From positions 1 to 64,000 of the forward strand of contig NZ_JAPZQK010000013.1 of NCBI RefSeq assembly GCF_027530345.1: a DNA stretch of 64,000 bases, read 5' to 3'. Source of the stretch: Silanimonas sp. (GTDB taxonomy: Bacteria > Pseudomonadota > Gammaproteobacteria > Xanthomonadales > Xanthomonadaceae). Shown piece by piece: positions 23,756 to 32,320 of the stretch. The notes beneath the pieces are model-generated. The model was not told the origin of the DNA. It saw only the letters and a program-made list of their open reading frames with translations, and ran no database searches. How positions within the stretch are numbered: position 1 is the first letter of the stretch; every line of letters starts with the position of its first letter. A program made the translations under genes and the position numbers.

Positions 23756-26701
23756 TCAGGTCTCGACGCGGTTCCGTCCGGCGCGCTTCGCGGCATACAG
23801 CCGCTCGTCGGCGCGATAGATCATCCGCTCGTGGTGCGTGAACCCCGTGCGGCTGGCCAGGCCGATGCTCGCCGAGGCGCGCGCACCGGGGGCGAAAGCA
23901 CTGGTGTCGATGGCTTCGATGCGTCGGCGGATGCGTTCGGCGGAGTCGGCGGCCTGTTCAAGCGTGGCGTCGACGAACAGCAGGGCGAACTCCTCGCCAC
24001 CCCAGCGCGCGAGGTTGTGGTCGCCGCCCATCACGTCCGACATCACTCGCGCGACCTCCTGCAGCAGCTGGTCGCCGGCCGCATGCGAGAAGTTGTCGTT
24101 GATGTCCTTGAAGTGGTCGAGGTCGAGCACGCCCAGGCACAAGGGCTTGCCGTCGCGCTGTGCCTCCGCGAAGCAATCCGCGAGACGTTCTTCCATGTGC
24201 CGGCGGTTCGGCAAGCCGGTCAAGGCATCCGTGCGCGCCTGGAGCTCGTAGGCGCTGCTCTGCTCGCGAACGGTCTCCGCGAGACGCTCCAGCTCGGTGT
24301 TCTGCCGCGTCAGCGTCTGCGTACGTTCCTCGACCATACGGCTGAGTTCCCGCTCGCGCTGTTGCAGGGCGTCCACCCGGAGTGCATAGCCCCAGTACAG
24401 GCCAAGGGCGAGCAACAGCCCGCCTAGCACGAGGAAGAGCGGCTGCTCCCAGAAGCGCGGCTGCACTTCGACATCGATGCCGATGACATCGCTGCTGGTG
24501 CCGCTACCGCGGGTTTCGGCGCTGACTTCGAACCGGTATTTGCCGGGCGGAAGGTGGTTGAAGCGCGCCGAACGCACCGCGCCGCTGTCGGTCCAGCCCT
24601 CGTCGAGACCCGCCATGCGGTAGCGGTAGCGGATCTGCTCGGGCATGCGGTAGCTGAGGCTGGCGAAGTCGATCTCGAGCCGGCTCTCCGCCGGGCTCAG
24701 CACGAGGCGCCCATCGGCCGGGCGGGGCTGCGTATCGACGCGGATGCTTTCGATGATCACCGGCGGCGGGGGGCGCTGGTAGCGCGCCAACTGGTCCGGC
24801 TGCACCACGCTGACGCCACGCGCGGTGGCGATCCACAGGCTGCCGTCGTCCGCGCGGATGGCGGCCGGGCCGGCACCCCCATTGCACTGCGCACTGGCGA
24901 GGCCATCGGCCTCCGCGAAGCTGAGCGCATCCAGCCGCTCGCGCCGCCCCGCGATCACTTCTTCCAGCTGCTGCCTCGGCACCTGCAACACGCCGCGGTT
25001 CGAGGTCAACCAGAAATTGCCGTAGCCGTCTTCGACCACCTGGAACAGCGTCGCGACAGGCAGGCCGTGGCGCACGCCGACGCCGCTGAGGACGTCGTCC
25101 TTCAGGCGAAGAAGGCCGCGATCGGTCGCGAGCCACAGGCTGCCCTCGCCGTCCTCATGGATGCCGAACACGTCCTGGGCGTCGAACCACTGCCGGATTG
25201 GTACCTCGCGGAAACGCTCGCCGTCGCGGACCGCCAGCCCGTTCGAAGTGCCGATCCAGAGCCGCCCATCGCGCCCTTCGTGCAGGGCGACGACGAAGTT
25301 CCGCGGCAGCCCGTCGCGTTCGTCGAAGCGGTCGATGCGGCCATCGGCGCGGCGCCGGAACAGGCCCGAACTGGTGCCGATCCAGAGGTCGCCATTCCGG
25401 GCCTCGAAGATCGCGCGCACCTGCGGTCCCAGCAGGCCGTCGCCGGCACCGAGCTGGTTGACCACCTTGCCGTCGCGCAACTGGTAGAGGCCCAACGAAT
25501 ACATGCCCACCCACACGCTGCCATCGCGGCCATGCGCGAGGCTGAGCACGGCTTCGTTACCGATGCCGCCCTCCTCCCGCGACACCGGCTCGATGCGACC
25601 GTCGTTCCAGCGATCCAAGCCGCCGCTGCTGCCGATCAGCACGCTGCCGTCGGGCAACTGCAGCACCGATCGCACGTAGTTGTCGGCCAGTCCCTGGTAG
25701 GTGTCGTAGCTGCCGAAGGGGGTGTCGGCGAAGCGCAGCAAGCCGGCATTGGTACCGACCCAGATCGAGCCTTCGCGGTCGACGAACAGGGCCGGCACGC
25801 GGTTGTTGGGCAGGCCGCCGGCGCGGCTGAAACGCTCGAGCCCGATGGGCTTCGCGCGAAACACGCCGCGGTTCACCGTGCCCGCGATCAGGCTGCCCTG
25901 TGGATCGATGGCGAGGCTCGGCACGGCGTCATCCGGGAAACCGGCCTCGTGCGCGCGGAACTCGCCGTTGCGGCCACGCCACACGCCGTGGTGCGTACCA
26001 AGGAACAAGCCGCCATCCGGTGCCGCAACGATGGCATAGACCGCACCTTGGGGCATGCCGTCCGCGGTGCCGAAGGCTTGGACGCGGTCGTCCTCGATGC
26101 GCACGAGGCCTTCCGCGCTGCCGGCCCAGACCACGTCGTTGGCATCGATCATCAGTGCGAACATCTGGCCCGATGGCAGGCCCTCGGCGACGCCGAACGG
26201 CGTCGCCGTTCCGTCCGGCGCGATGCGCACGAGGCCTTTGCTCTCGTGTGCCACCCAAAGGCGACCCTGCGCATCGAACTCGGCGCGCATGGTTTCCTCC
26301 TGCGCCAGGCCTTCGGCGACGCCGACGCGTCGCCACTCACCGTCCTCGCGGATCATCACACCGCCGCGCGACGTGGAGACCACCAACTTGCCCGGCACGC
26401 GGGTGGAGATGCTGCGGATGCCCTGGTCGGTGAAGGCTTCGACGTTCTGCGGCCCGAACAACGTGAAATCCTGGCCGTTGTAGCGGACGAGGCCCTCCCA
26501 CGTGGCGAGCCAGAGGTAGCCGTCCTCGGTCTGGGCGATGTCATTGACCTGGTTGTGCGGCAGGCCGTTGCGCGTGGTCCAGACGTCGCGCGCGTAAGCC
26601 GCGAGCGGTTTCGAATCCATCGCGTTCGCCGTACCCGCGGCGAGCCCAAGGAACAGCGCCAGCCAACAGGCCAGCGCCGGTGCCAGTGCAGCAATCCGCA
26701 T
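23756..26701 (-). CDS. periplasmic-propeller diguanylate cyclase (reg_prop / Y_Y_Y / GGDEF)
   Basis: 981 residues. A signal sequence is followed by a large periplasmic part made of two-component-regulator propeller repeats (units such as TEDGYLWLATWEGLVRYNG, GSIWVGTNAGLLRF, GRLWIGTSNGLAVRDG). A Y_Y_Y immunoglobulin-like domain (about 690-760), one transmembrane helix (LVLGGLLLALGLYWGYALRV), a coiled coil and a GGDEF domain follow. The active-site loop is RWGGEEF, so c-di-GMP synthesis is expected. The RxxD inhibitory site is not in place before it. It therefore senses a periplasmic signal and makes c-di-GMP. Related sensors usually carry a histidine kinase instead of GGDEF. It converges on the MscS gene and is followed upstream by orn. 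Confidence 0.9.
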   Translation of the reverse strand: MRIAALAPALACWLALFLGLAAGTANAMDSKPLAAYARDVWTTRNGLPHNQVNDIAQTEDGYLWLATWEGLVRYNGQDFTLFGPQNVEAFTDQGIRSISTRVPGKLVVSTSRGGVMIREDGEWRRVGVAEGLAQEETMRAEFDAQGRLWVAHESKGLVRIAPDGTATPFGVAEGLPSGQMFALMIDANDVVWAGSAEGLVRIEDDRVQAFGTADGMPQGAVYAIVAAPDGGLFLGTHHGVWRGRNGEFRAHEAGFPDDAVPSLAIDPQGSLIAGTVNRGVFRAKPIGLERFSRAGGLPNNRVPALFVDREGSIWVGTNAGLLRFADTPFGSYDTYQGLADNYVRSVLQLPDGSVLIGSSGGLDRWNDGRIEPVSREEGGIGNEAVLSLAHGRDGSVWVGMYSLGLYQLRDGKVVNQLGAGDGLLGPQVRAIFEARNGDLWIGTSSGLFRRRADGRIDRFDERDGLPRNFVVALHEGRDGRLWIGTSNGLAVRDGERFREVPIRQWFDAQDVFGIHEDGEGSLWLATDRGLLRLKDDVLSGVGVRHGLPVATLFQVVEDGYGNFWLTSNRGVLQVPRQQLEEVIAGRRERLDALSFAEADGLASAQCNGGAGPAAIRADDGSLWIATARGVSVVQPDQLARYQRPPPPVIIESIRVDTQPRPADGRLVLSPAESRLEIDFASLSYRMPEQIRYRYRMAGLDEGWTDSGAVRSARFNHLPPGKYRFEVSAETRGSGTSSDVIGIDVEVQPRFWEQPLFLVLGGLLLALGLYWGYALRVDALQQRERELSRMVEERTQTLTRQNTELERLAETVREQSSAYELQARTDALTGLPNRRHMEERLADCFAEAQRDGKPLCLGVLDLDHFKDINDNFSHAAGDQLLQEVARVMSDVMGGDHNLARWGGEEFALLFVDATLEQAADSAERIRRRIEAIDTSAFAPGARASASIGLASRTGFTHHERMIYRADERLYAAKRAGRNRVET

Positions 26702-26737
26702 GCCTCCCTCCCGGTGCGTCGCGGATGGGCGCGCCGG

Positions 26738-27307
26738 TCAGCCGATCTGGCCGCCTAGCGCACCCATGTGGCGACGATAGTGCCTGAGTTCCTCGATGGA
26801 CTCCCGCGCGTCCGCCAGGGCCGTGTGGGCGCCCTGCTTCTGCATTCCGTCGAGGACGCCGGGCGCCCAGCGGCGCGCGAGCTCCTTCACCGTCGAGACG
26901 TCGAGGTTTCGGTAGTGGAACCACTTCTCGAGCCGCGGCATCAGCCGGGCGAGGAAGCGCCGGTCCTGGCAGATGGAATTGCCACACATCGGCGACTTGC
27001 CGGCGGCGATCCACGGCGAAAGAAAATCGCAGGTCAGCGCCTCGGCCTCGGCCACCGAGTGCGGACTGGCCAGCACGCGATCCCACAGCCCGGACTTCCG
27101 ATGCGTTCCGCGATTCCATTCGTCCATCGCCTCCAGCGTGGCGAGGTCATGGCGGACGGCCAGCGAGGGCCCCTCGGCCAGCACGTTGAGATCACGGTCG
27201 GTGACGATCGTGGCGATCTCGATGATGGAATCGGACATCGGGTCCAACCCGGTCATCTCGAGGTCGATCCAGATCAGGCGGGCGTCATCGGCGGCGGGCT
27301 TCGTCAT
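26738..27307 (-). CDS. orn: oligoribonuclease
   Basis: 189 residues, the usual length. It is a 3'-5' exonuclease that degrades 2-5 nt RNAs and the linear pGpG made from c-di-GMP. The DEDDh residues are visible: [10 protein letters not shown] with the first Asp and Glu, the [12 protein letters not shown] segment, and [14 protein letters not shown] with the catalytic His and last Asp. It lies directly upstream of the GGDEF gene on the same strand, which is of interest because orn completes c-di-GMP turnover, although the adjacency may be chance. Confidence 0.96.
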   Translation of the reverse strand: MTKPAADDARLIWIDLEMTGLDPMSDSIIEIATIVTDRDLNVLAEGPSLAVRHDLATLEAMDEWNRGTHRKSGLWDRVLASPHSVAEAEALTCDFLSPWIAAGKSPMCGNSICQDRRFLARLMPRLEKWFHYRNLDVSTVKELARRWAPGVLDGMQKQGAHTALADARESIEELRHYRRHMGALGGQIG

Positions 27308-27430
27308 CGCCGGAGTGTAACGATTCCGTTCAGGGCTCTGGCCGCGTACGGTGCCGCGCGCCCCCTGAATTGACGCCGTTTGTCAGTCTGCCGGGCGCTG
27401 CGCGATCATCCCGGCGTTCCGGAGACTCCG

Positions 27431-27904
27431 ATGCCGCTGACCGATACCCTCGCCCACCCCACCGTCATTGGTGCGATGCTCGCCCCCGCCCTGTTGATGG
27501 CCGCTACCGGCTCGCTGCTGATTTCGGCCAACGCCCGGCTGGCCCGCGTCGTGGACCGCCTCCGGCTGCTTGTGCTCGGCGAGGGCGATCCCGACGGCGA
27601 AGCCCCGCCCCTGTCCGAGCACGAGACACAGATCGCCGAGCATCGCCGCCGCGCGGCGCTGGTGCTGCGCGCCTGCTGGATGCTTTACGTGGCGCTCGGA
27701 TGCTTCATCGGCACCAGCCTCGCCCTGGCCGGCGGCGCGCTGGTGGAGGCCCGCATCGGGATCATCGCCACCGTGCTGGCCATCCTCGGCATGGGTTGCC
27801 TCCTCGGCGCAGCCGTCGCGATGGGCCGCGAGGTGAGCATGGCGGTGCGCAGCCTCGACACCGAACTCGACATCGCACTGGCGAAGCGCCGGCGCGGCGC
27901 TTGA
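27431..27904 (+). CDS. DUF2721 family membrane protein
   Basis: 157 residues with an N-terminal membrane segment (GAMLAPALLMAATGSLLISAN), a charged cytoplasmic stretch (RVVDRLRLLVLGEGD... EHETQIAEHRRR) and two further hydrophobic helices (ACWMLYVALGCFIGTSLAL and IGIIATVLAILGMGCLLGAAVAM). This is the pattern of the DUF2721 family, whose function is unknown. A GGAG site lies 6 bp before the ATG. It is divergent from orn and converges on tadA with a 1-bp gap, so it is a single-gene unit. Confidence 0.75.
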   Translation: MPLTDTLAHPTVIGAMLAPALLMAATGSLLISANARLARVVDRLRLLVLGEGDPDGEAPPLSEHETQIAEHRRRAALVLRACWMLYVALGCFIGTSLALAGGALVEARIGIIATVLAILGMGCLLGAAVAMGREVSMAVRSLDTELDIALAKRRRGA

Positions 27905-27905
27905 T

Positions 27906-28391
27906 TCACGCCTTCGCGCGTTTGGCGCGGAAGTAGTTCGTCAGCATGCTCGACGCCTCCTCGGCCAGCACGCCGCCCTCGACCGCCACGCGGTGGTTGT
28001 GGCGAGGGTCGGCGATGAGGTCGAAGACGCTGCCCGCCGCGCCGGTCTTGGGGTCGCTCGCCGCGTACACGACACGGGCGATGCGCGCATGCACCATCGC
28101 CATCGCGCACATGGCGCAAGGTTCAAGTGTGACGTAGAGGGTGGCACCGAGAAGGCGATGGTTGCCCAGTGCCTGCCCCGCCTTTCGCATCGCCACGATC
28201 TCGGCGTGGGCGCTCGGGTCATGCTCGGTGATGTTCCGGTTCCAGCCTTCGGCCAGCAGCGTGCCATCGGCAGCCACCAGCACGGCACCGACAGGCACCT
28301 CGTCGTCCTCCACGCGGGCCCGTTCGGCGAGGCGCAATGCCTGCGCCATCCATCCGAGGTCGACGGCGGACTGCGCTGGATCGGCGGGCAT
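27906..28391 (-). CDS. tadA: tRNA-specific adenosine deaminase
   Basis: 161 residues. It deaminates A34 to inosine in tRNA-Arg(ACG). The zinc site is clear: [11 protein letters not shown] with the His and catalytic Glu, and [11 protein letters not shown] with the two Cys. Length and the C-terminal basic helix ([10 protein letters not shown]) fit TadA. The start at 28391 gives the usual N terminus before [23 protein letters not shown]; an alternative ATG 84 bp further upstream is possible but adds an unusual extension. The small exported-protein gene ends 29 bp upstream on the same strand. Confidence 0.93.
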   Translation of the reverse strand: MPADPAQSAVDLGWMAQALRLAERARVEDDEVPVGAVLVAADGTLLAEGWNRNITEHDPSAHAEIVAMRKAGQALGNHRLLGATLYVTLEPCAMCAMAMVHARIARVVYAASDPKTGAAGSVFDLIADPRHNHRVAVEGGVLAEEASSMLTNYFRAKRAKA

Positions 28392-28420
28392 CGTGGCGTG
28401 GCGGACGGCGGCAAGTGCCT

Positions 28421-28609
28421 TCAGGATACCCGCTCCAAGGTGACGGAGCTGCCCCACGGCTGCCGCGGGTCGCACGCCTCAGTGGGCGTGTCGTCGACCC
28501 GGGTCGTCGTCAAGCAGATGGACTGCGCCTGCGAGGGTGATGTGGCGAAGCAAACAAGGCCCAAGGTGGTGGCGAAGGCGATGGCACGGCGCGAAGCGAA
28601 CGAAGGCAT
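28421..28609 (-). CDS. small exported protein of unknown function
   Basis: 62 residues starting at an ATG with a GGGAG site 9 nt upstream. The N-terminal half is a convincing signal peptide ([24 protein letters not shown]). The mature part is only about 35 residues with two cysteines ([11 protein letters not shown] and [11 protein letters not shown]), which could form a disulfide in the periplasm. The family was not recognised. It lies just outside the proposed island border and may be a trimmed remnant of a longer gene. Confidence 0.5.
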   Translation of the reverse strand: MPSFASRRAIAFATTLGLVCFATSPSQAQSICLTTTRVDDTPTEACDPRQPWGSSVTLERVS

Positions 28610-29202
28610 GTCTGGTGGCTCCCTTGTGGATGAGGTCGGAACGCGTCGAACCGGCCGCCCAAACCCATCCTCCATCGCCACCTGAACCACCCCGCGTTCC
28701 GTGACAGGGGGCAGCGCTTGACGCCTGTTGGCATGCCCATGCACTCCGGGGCGTCCTACTCCCACTCGAACAGCCACGATTCCTGCAATCCCTTGGGGAC
28801 ACGCGGCCTCGCCCGCGGAAGCGCGGTTTGCCGTCTCAGGACTACCGGCGCTCTACAGAAGTCCAGCCCCGGCGCGAGTTTCCGGGCGATCGGCACGGGA
28901 TGCACCTTTCGGGATCTATCAAGGACGATGGGGTCTTGCAGGGGCTCGAATGCACCGATGCGCCGACATGAGCATGTGGGTGCCTGCGTGCTGCATTCGC
29001 TGGTGGTTGGCATCCAGAGAAAAGGGATTTTCCTTTGACTCGGCGAATGCACGTCCTAACCTGCGTATCGGAACATCGAGGCGATCAGCATCTGCGTCTC
29101 CGCAAAGCCTCGCAGCCGGCCGCAGCCGCTTGGGCTGCCCAGCAGCCACCGACACCCTTACCGGCTGGCCCTCGTCTCCCGCGCGTTGACCAACGCGCCG
29201 GT
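28610..29202. other. 593-bp stretch without a convincing gene; holds the proposed island border
   Basis: No frame on either strand shows steady protein-like codon use here. The left part contains the 13-bp CCTACTCCCACTC copy at 28755-28767. A minus-strand frame ending QESWLFEWE at 28756 looks faintly protein-like at its very end only. Around 29021-29036 an AT-richer AAAGGGATTTTCCTTT dyad occurs. The segment probably contains decayed DNA and the left edge of the guaA island. Confidence 0.5.
28755..28767 (+). repeat. distal 13-bp direct repeat (possible attachment site)
   Basis: CCTACTCCCACTC, identical to the copy covering the guaA stop codon at 32321-32333 and in the same orientation, 3566 bp apart. 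Proposed outer attachment-site copy of the island. Confidence 0.5.
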
Positions 29203-30213
29203 TCAGGGATCATGACGCGCGAACGATGCACGGAACTCCCCGGGTGAGCGCCCGAGCAAGCGCTTGAATACCCTGGCGAAGGCTGAAGGGTCGCCGTAAC
29301 CGACGCCCATCGCGATACTGGCGATGCTGTCTTGGCTTTCTCGAAGTCGCTGCGCCGCCAGTTGCAGGCGCCACCACTGCAGGTACTCGGCAGGCGTCTG
29401 GCCCATGCAGGCCCGGAAGCGCTGGAAGAAGGCTGTGCGTGACAGGTGGGCCAAGCCGGCCAGTTCGGGCAGCGTCCAGCGGTGCTCTGGCTGGGCGTGC
29501 AGGGCCGTGAGCGCCGGGGCCAGCCGTGGATCCGACGCCGCGGCCAGCCATCCCGCGGCGGGTGTTGCATCGAAAAGGGCTTCACGGAGCGCCTGGATGA
29601 AGAGCACCTCGGCGACCCGGCGCAGCACGGCCGACGAGACGCCTGCGGTGTTCTCCGCCTCCGCCCGAACCAGTGCGAGTAAGGGCGCGAGGCGCCTACA
29701 GGCGGTCGTGCCAGAGCGCAGGACCATCATGGCGGGAAGGCCAGCCACGACGGCTTGGGCCATGCGCATGTCCGCAACAAAGCTGGCGGTCAACAGTTGC
29801 GTGCGAGTTCCGCCGCCGCCATAGACCAAAGTGGTGGCATTGCGGTCCCGCCGGTCCACGCCGGCGATCGCGGCGACTGGCGTGGCTTTGCGGCCCGAGC
29901 GGTCGCTGAGAGCGTGGATCTCGTCGCGGGGCAGCACGACGACGTCGCCCGCTGACAGTCGCACGCTGGCAGGCTCGCCCACCAGCGACACCACGCAATC
30001 GCCCTCGAGCACCGCGTGGATGGCCGCCAGGCGCCCGCCCGGCAACTGCAGCGCCCAAGGCGCGCTCAGTTCGCTGACGCAGAAGAACCAGCCGTGAAAT
30101 CGCAGCGCATCCAGCACCTGCGCGATCAGCACCGCACGCGGTGAACGATCGGCATCGTCGAGCGCATTCGCAGCCGCGCGGTGCGGCACCAACCGACCTA
30201 TCGTGGTGACCAT
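29203..30213 (-). CDS. AraC-family regulator with cupin N-terminal domain
   Basis: 336 residues. The first part is a cupin-type effector domain (residues about 40-210, with LPGGRLAAIHAVLEGDCVVSL and SAGDVVVLPRDEIHAL). The C-terminal 100 residues hold the two AraC helix-turn-helices (LAGLAHLSRTAFFQRFRACM and SIASIAMGVGYGDPSAFARVFK, then GRSPGEFR). It is divergent from the intradiol-dioxygenase operon with 22 bp between starts, so the two promoters must overlap the neighbouring coding ends and it probably controls that operon. The likely signal is the substrate of the operon, but nothing in the sequence names it. Confidence 0.88.
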   Translation of the reverse strand: MVTTIGRLVPHRAAANALDDADRSPRAVLIAQVLDALRFHGWFFCVSELSAPWALQLPGGRLAAIHAVLEGDCVVSLVGEPASVRLSAGDVVVLPRDEIHALSDRSGRKATPVAAIAGVDRRDRNATTLVYGGGGTRTQLLTASFVADMRMAQAVVAGLPAMMVLRSGTTACRRLAPLLALVRAEAENTAGVSSAVLRRVAEVLFIQALREALFDATPAAGWLAAASDPRLAPALTALHAQPEHRWTLPELAGLAHLSRTAFFQRFRACMGQTPAEYLQWWRLQLAAQRLRESQDSIASIAMGVGYGDPSAFARVFKRLLGRSPGEFRASFARHDP

Positions 30214-30235
30214 CGGGGTTTGAGGAGCACGTTGG

Positions 30236-30925
30236 ATGAATCAAGTCTCTCACGCAGGCCGGCGCCGTATGCTGGGCTGGATGGCGCGCGCAGCTGCTGC
30301 GCTGCCGCTAGTAGCGCAGGCTCGGGGCTCAGACCGATTGAAACCCACACCGGCTGTCACCGTCGGCCCGTTCTACCCGCCTGATCCCATGGGGTTGCCG
30401 TTCTTCAGAGCCCGAGCGCTCAGCCCGCTGCCCCAGGGCAATGATCTGACATCCGGCACCGGGGGGCGTCGCGCAGAGGGCAAGCGCCTGCAACTTCACG
30501 GCCGCGTGCAGAACACCGCAGGGCAGCCGCTCGCGGGGGCCCGGGTCGAGATCTGGCAGGTGGATGCTCGGGGCCACTACGCGGTGGAGACCGGCGCCGA
30601 TCGCGACCCCGGTTTTGCCGGCTACGGCGTGCACCTTGTCGGCGAGTCGGGCCGCTACACGTTCACGACCATCCGGCCGCGCGGCTACGGTCGCTATGGC
30701 GGGCTCATCCAGCGCGCCGCCCACATCCACCTGAGGGTCTCGGTGGCCGGCCGGGCGCCACTGGCCACTGAAGTCTGGTTCGCGGACGAGCCAGGCAACG
30801 AGCGCGACTCGTTCGTCAGCCGTATCACTGACCCGGAACTGCGGGACCGGATGCTCGTCCGCCTGACGCCGGGCAGCGACGGCATGCCAGCGGGCACGTT
30901 CGATGTCGTGCTGCCGGATGCGTGA
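30236..30925 (+). CDS. exported intradiol ring-cleavage dioxygenase-like protein
   Basis: 229 residues. The N terminus GRRRMLGWMARAAAALPLVAQA looks like a twin-arginine export signal. The core aligns with the protocatechuate 3,4-dioxygenase beta chain. The Fe(III) ligands appear conserved as Tyr115 (DARGHY), Tyr151 (RPRGY), His163 and His165 (RAAHIH), and Arg160 matches the catalytic arginine. Intradiol enzymes open catechol rings between the two hydroxyls. Exported members of this family exist, but their substrates are mostly unknown. It heads a three-gene unit with an NAD(P)-binding protein and a cytochrome b561. Typical P34O is a cytoplasmic alpha/beta pair, so a lone exported chain is a distinct type. 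Confidence 0.85.
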   Translation: MNQVSHAGRRRMLGWMARAAAALPLVAQARGSDRLKPTPAVTVGPFYPPDPMGLPFFRARALSPLPQGNDLTSGTGGRRAEGKRLQLHGRVQNTAGQPLAGARVEIWQVDARGHYAVETGADRDPGFAGYGVHLVGESGRYTFTTIRPRGYGRYGGLIQRAAHIHLRVSVAGRAPLATEVWFADEPGNERDSFVSRITDPELRDRMLVRLTPGSDGMPAGTFDVVLPDA

Positions 30926-30934
30926 GGAGTGACG

Positions 30935-31624
30935 ATGAGACTCGTGGTGTTCGGCGCCTCGGGCGCTACCGGCCGGCACGTCGTGACGCTGGCCTCGGAG
31001 GCAGGATGGTCAGTGCGGGCCGTCGTGAGGTCTAAGCATCAGCGCCTCGCGCTGACGGGTGCGGGGGAGTCCACGGTGGGCGACCCGACCGACCCCGACT
31101 CGGTCGCTGCAGCGATAAGCGGCGCCGACGCCGTGGCCGTGTGCCTTGGGATCTCGCGCCGTACGCGCTCACCCTTCGCGCCCCTGGTGTCGCCGCCGGA
31201 TCTCACGTCGCGCTCGATCGGAGCCATCGTGCAGGCCATGCAGCGCGCGGGCGTGCGCCGTATCGTCTATGTCAGCGCCTTCGGCGCGGGTGACAGTTGG
31301 GCTCAGATCCCGTGGTGGGGCCGAGCCTTCCTGCGCTTGAGCCAGGTGCGCCACTCGATGGCGGACCACACTCGCAGCGAGAGTCTGTTGTCCAGCTCCG
31401 CGCTCGATTGGACTTCACTCCGACCGATGCTGCTGGACGATGCATCTGGCGCCTTGCCTGCGCGAGAGATGCGCCCGGGCGACTCCCTGCTCGCCAAGCT
31501 CTCGCGCGAGTCGCTCGCGCGCACGATCGTGGCCGTGCTGGGCGACCCGTCGACTCACGGCCGGAAGGTGCCGCTTGTACCTGCTGCGGCTCCCACCCCA
31601 GGCACCGATGGGAGCCCGGCATGA
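30935..31624 (+). CDS. NAD(P)-binding atypical SDR (NmrA/YwnB-like)
   Basis: 229 residues with the dinucleotide motif VVFGASGATGRHVV at the N terminus and VRRIVYVSAFGAG in the middle. It has no standard catalytic Tyr-x-x-x-Lys, so it belongs to the atypical SDRs that bind NAD(P) and reduce small molecules or sense redox state. The ATG at 30935 is preferred because GAGGAG ends 5 bp before it; a GTG two codons earlier is less likely. It begins 9 bp after the dioxygenase stop, and its stop overlaps the next start (ATGA), which indicates tight coupling. Confidence 0.83.
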   Translation: MRLVVFGASGATGRHVVTLASEAGWSVRAVVRSKHQRLALTGAGESTVGDPTDPDSVAAAISGADAVAVCLGISRRTRSPFAPLVSPPDLTSRSIGAIVQAMQRAGVRRIVYVSAFGAGDSWAQIPWWGRAFLRLSQVRHSMADHTRSESLLSSSALDWTSLRPMLLDDASGALPAREMRPGDSLLAKLSRESLARTIVAVLGDPSTHGRKVPLVPAAAPTPGTDGSPA

Positions 31625-32157
31625 CGGTTGACCGCTACCACCCCGCGCTCGTGGTTCTGCACTGGATCCTCGGTCTGCTGATCCTGCTGGGGCTCTTCAT
31701 GGGGACCTTCTCCTTGGAGAGGCTGCCGAATTCAGACCCGTCCAAGCTCGATAGCCTGAGGGGCCACATGATCAACGGGGCCGTGATCGGATGTCTGATG
31801 GTCGTGCGGCTGATCATCCGGGCGCGTACCCGACGCCCGGTGCCGGCGACGACCGGCATGGACTGGGCTGACGCCATCGGTCCCTGGACGCACCGCGCGC
31901 TGTACGGGCTGGTGTTCGCAATGGTCGCAAGCGGCGTGGCGCTGGGCGTGAACACCGACCTTCCGGCCATCGTCTTCGGCGGGTCCGAGAAACCCCTGCC
32001 CGCCAGCTTCGATGGTTCGTGGATGCGCGTGCTGCACGCGATTGCCGCCAAGTTGCTGGTGGCGCTGATCGTGCTGCACATCGCGGCTGCGCTGTGGCAT
32101 CAATTCGTTCGCCGAGATGGGCTTCTGCGGCGCATGGGCTTTGGCATCCATCGGTAA
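31621..32157 (+). CDS. cytochrome b561 (YodB/CybB type)
   Basis: 178 residues with four transmembrane helices. Probable heme-ligand histidines lie in RYHPALVVLHWILG (His7, His14), RGHMINGAVIG, GPWTHRALYG and LHAIAAKLLVALIVLHIAAALWH. This is the bacterial di-heme b561 family, which passes electrons between the quinone pool and periplasmic or membrane partners. It starts within the stop of the SDR gene, so it is part of the same operon as the exported dioxygenase; a role in feeding or draining electrons for periplasmic catechol chemistry is an inference. Confidence 0.88.
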   Translation: MTVDRYHPALVVLHWILGLLILLGLFMGTFSLERLPNSDPSKLDSLRGHMINGAVIGCLMVVRLIIRARTRRPVPATTGMDWADAIGPWTHRALYGLVFAMVASGVALGVNTDLPAIVFGGSEKPLPASFDGSWMRVLHAIAAKLLVALIVLHIAAALWHQFVRRDGLLRRMGFGIHR

Positions 32158-32193
32158 GGATGCCCCGCAGCCTCACGCATTTCCTGGGCTCTG

Positions 32194-32216
32194 GCTCGTG
32201 CGCAATGCGCACGAGC
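32194..32216. terminator. perfect 10-bp hairpin after the b561 operon
   Basis: GCTCGTGCGC, loop AAT, GCGCACGAGC is a perfect stem 36 bp after the cytochrome stop. It is followed by TTGT rather than a long T-tract, so termination is probable but not certain. It could also end transcripts running out of guaA on the other strand. Confidence 0.5.
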
Positions 32217-32219
32217 TTG

Positions 32220-32255
32220 TCGTAGGCGTGCATCGCTTCGTAGGCGTGCATCGCT
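32220..32255. repeat. two tandem copies of an 18-bp unit
   Basis: TCGTAGGCGTGCATCGCT occurs twice without a gap or mismatch, immediately beside the hairpin and 65 bp from the guaA stop. Its position near the island edge suggests replication slippage or an accessory site of the element. Two copies are too few to call a VNTR or a CRISPR. Confidence 0.6.
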
Positions 32256-32320
32256 GGCACGCGGCAATCCGCCAAGCCTGCGTCTCAATGCACGTTGATC
32301 GCTCGCGATCGATCCCGAAG

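Noticed and set aside
28756-29052. Minus-strand frame ending QESWLFEWE
   Set aside because: Only the last few residues look protein-like, and they coincide with the 13-bp repeat shared with the guaA end (EWE-stop). No start, domain or steady codon use supports a gene.
32220-32255. Tandem 18-bp repeats as a possible CRISPR fragment
   Set aside because: Only two units without spacers, and no cas genes in the window.
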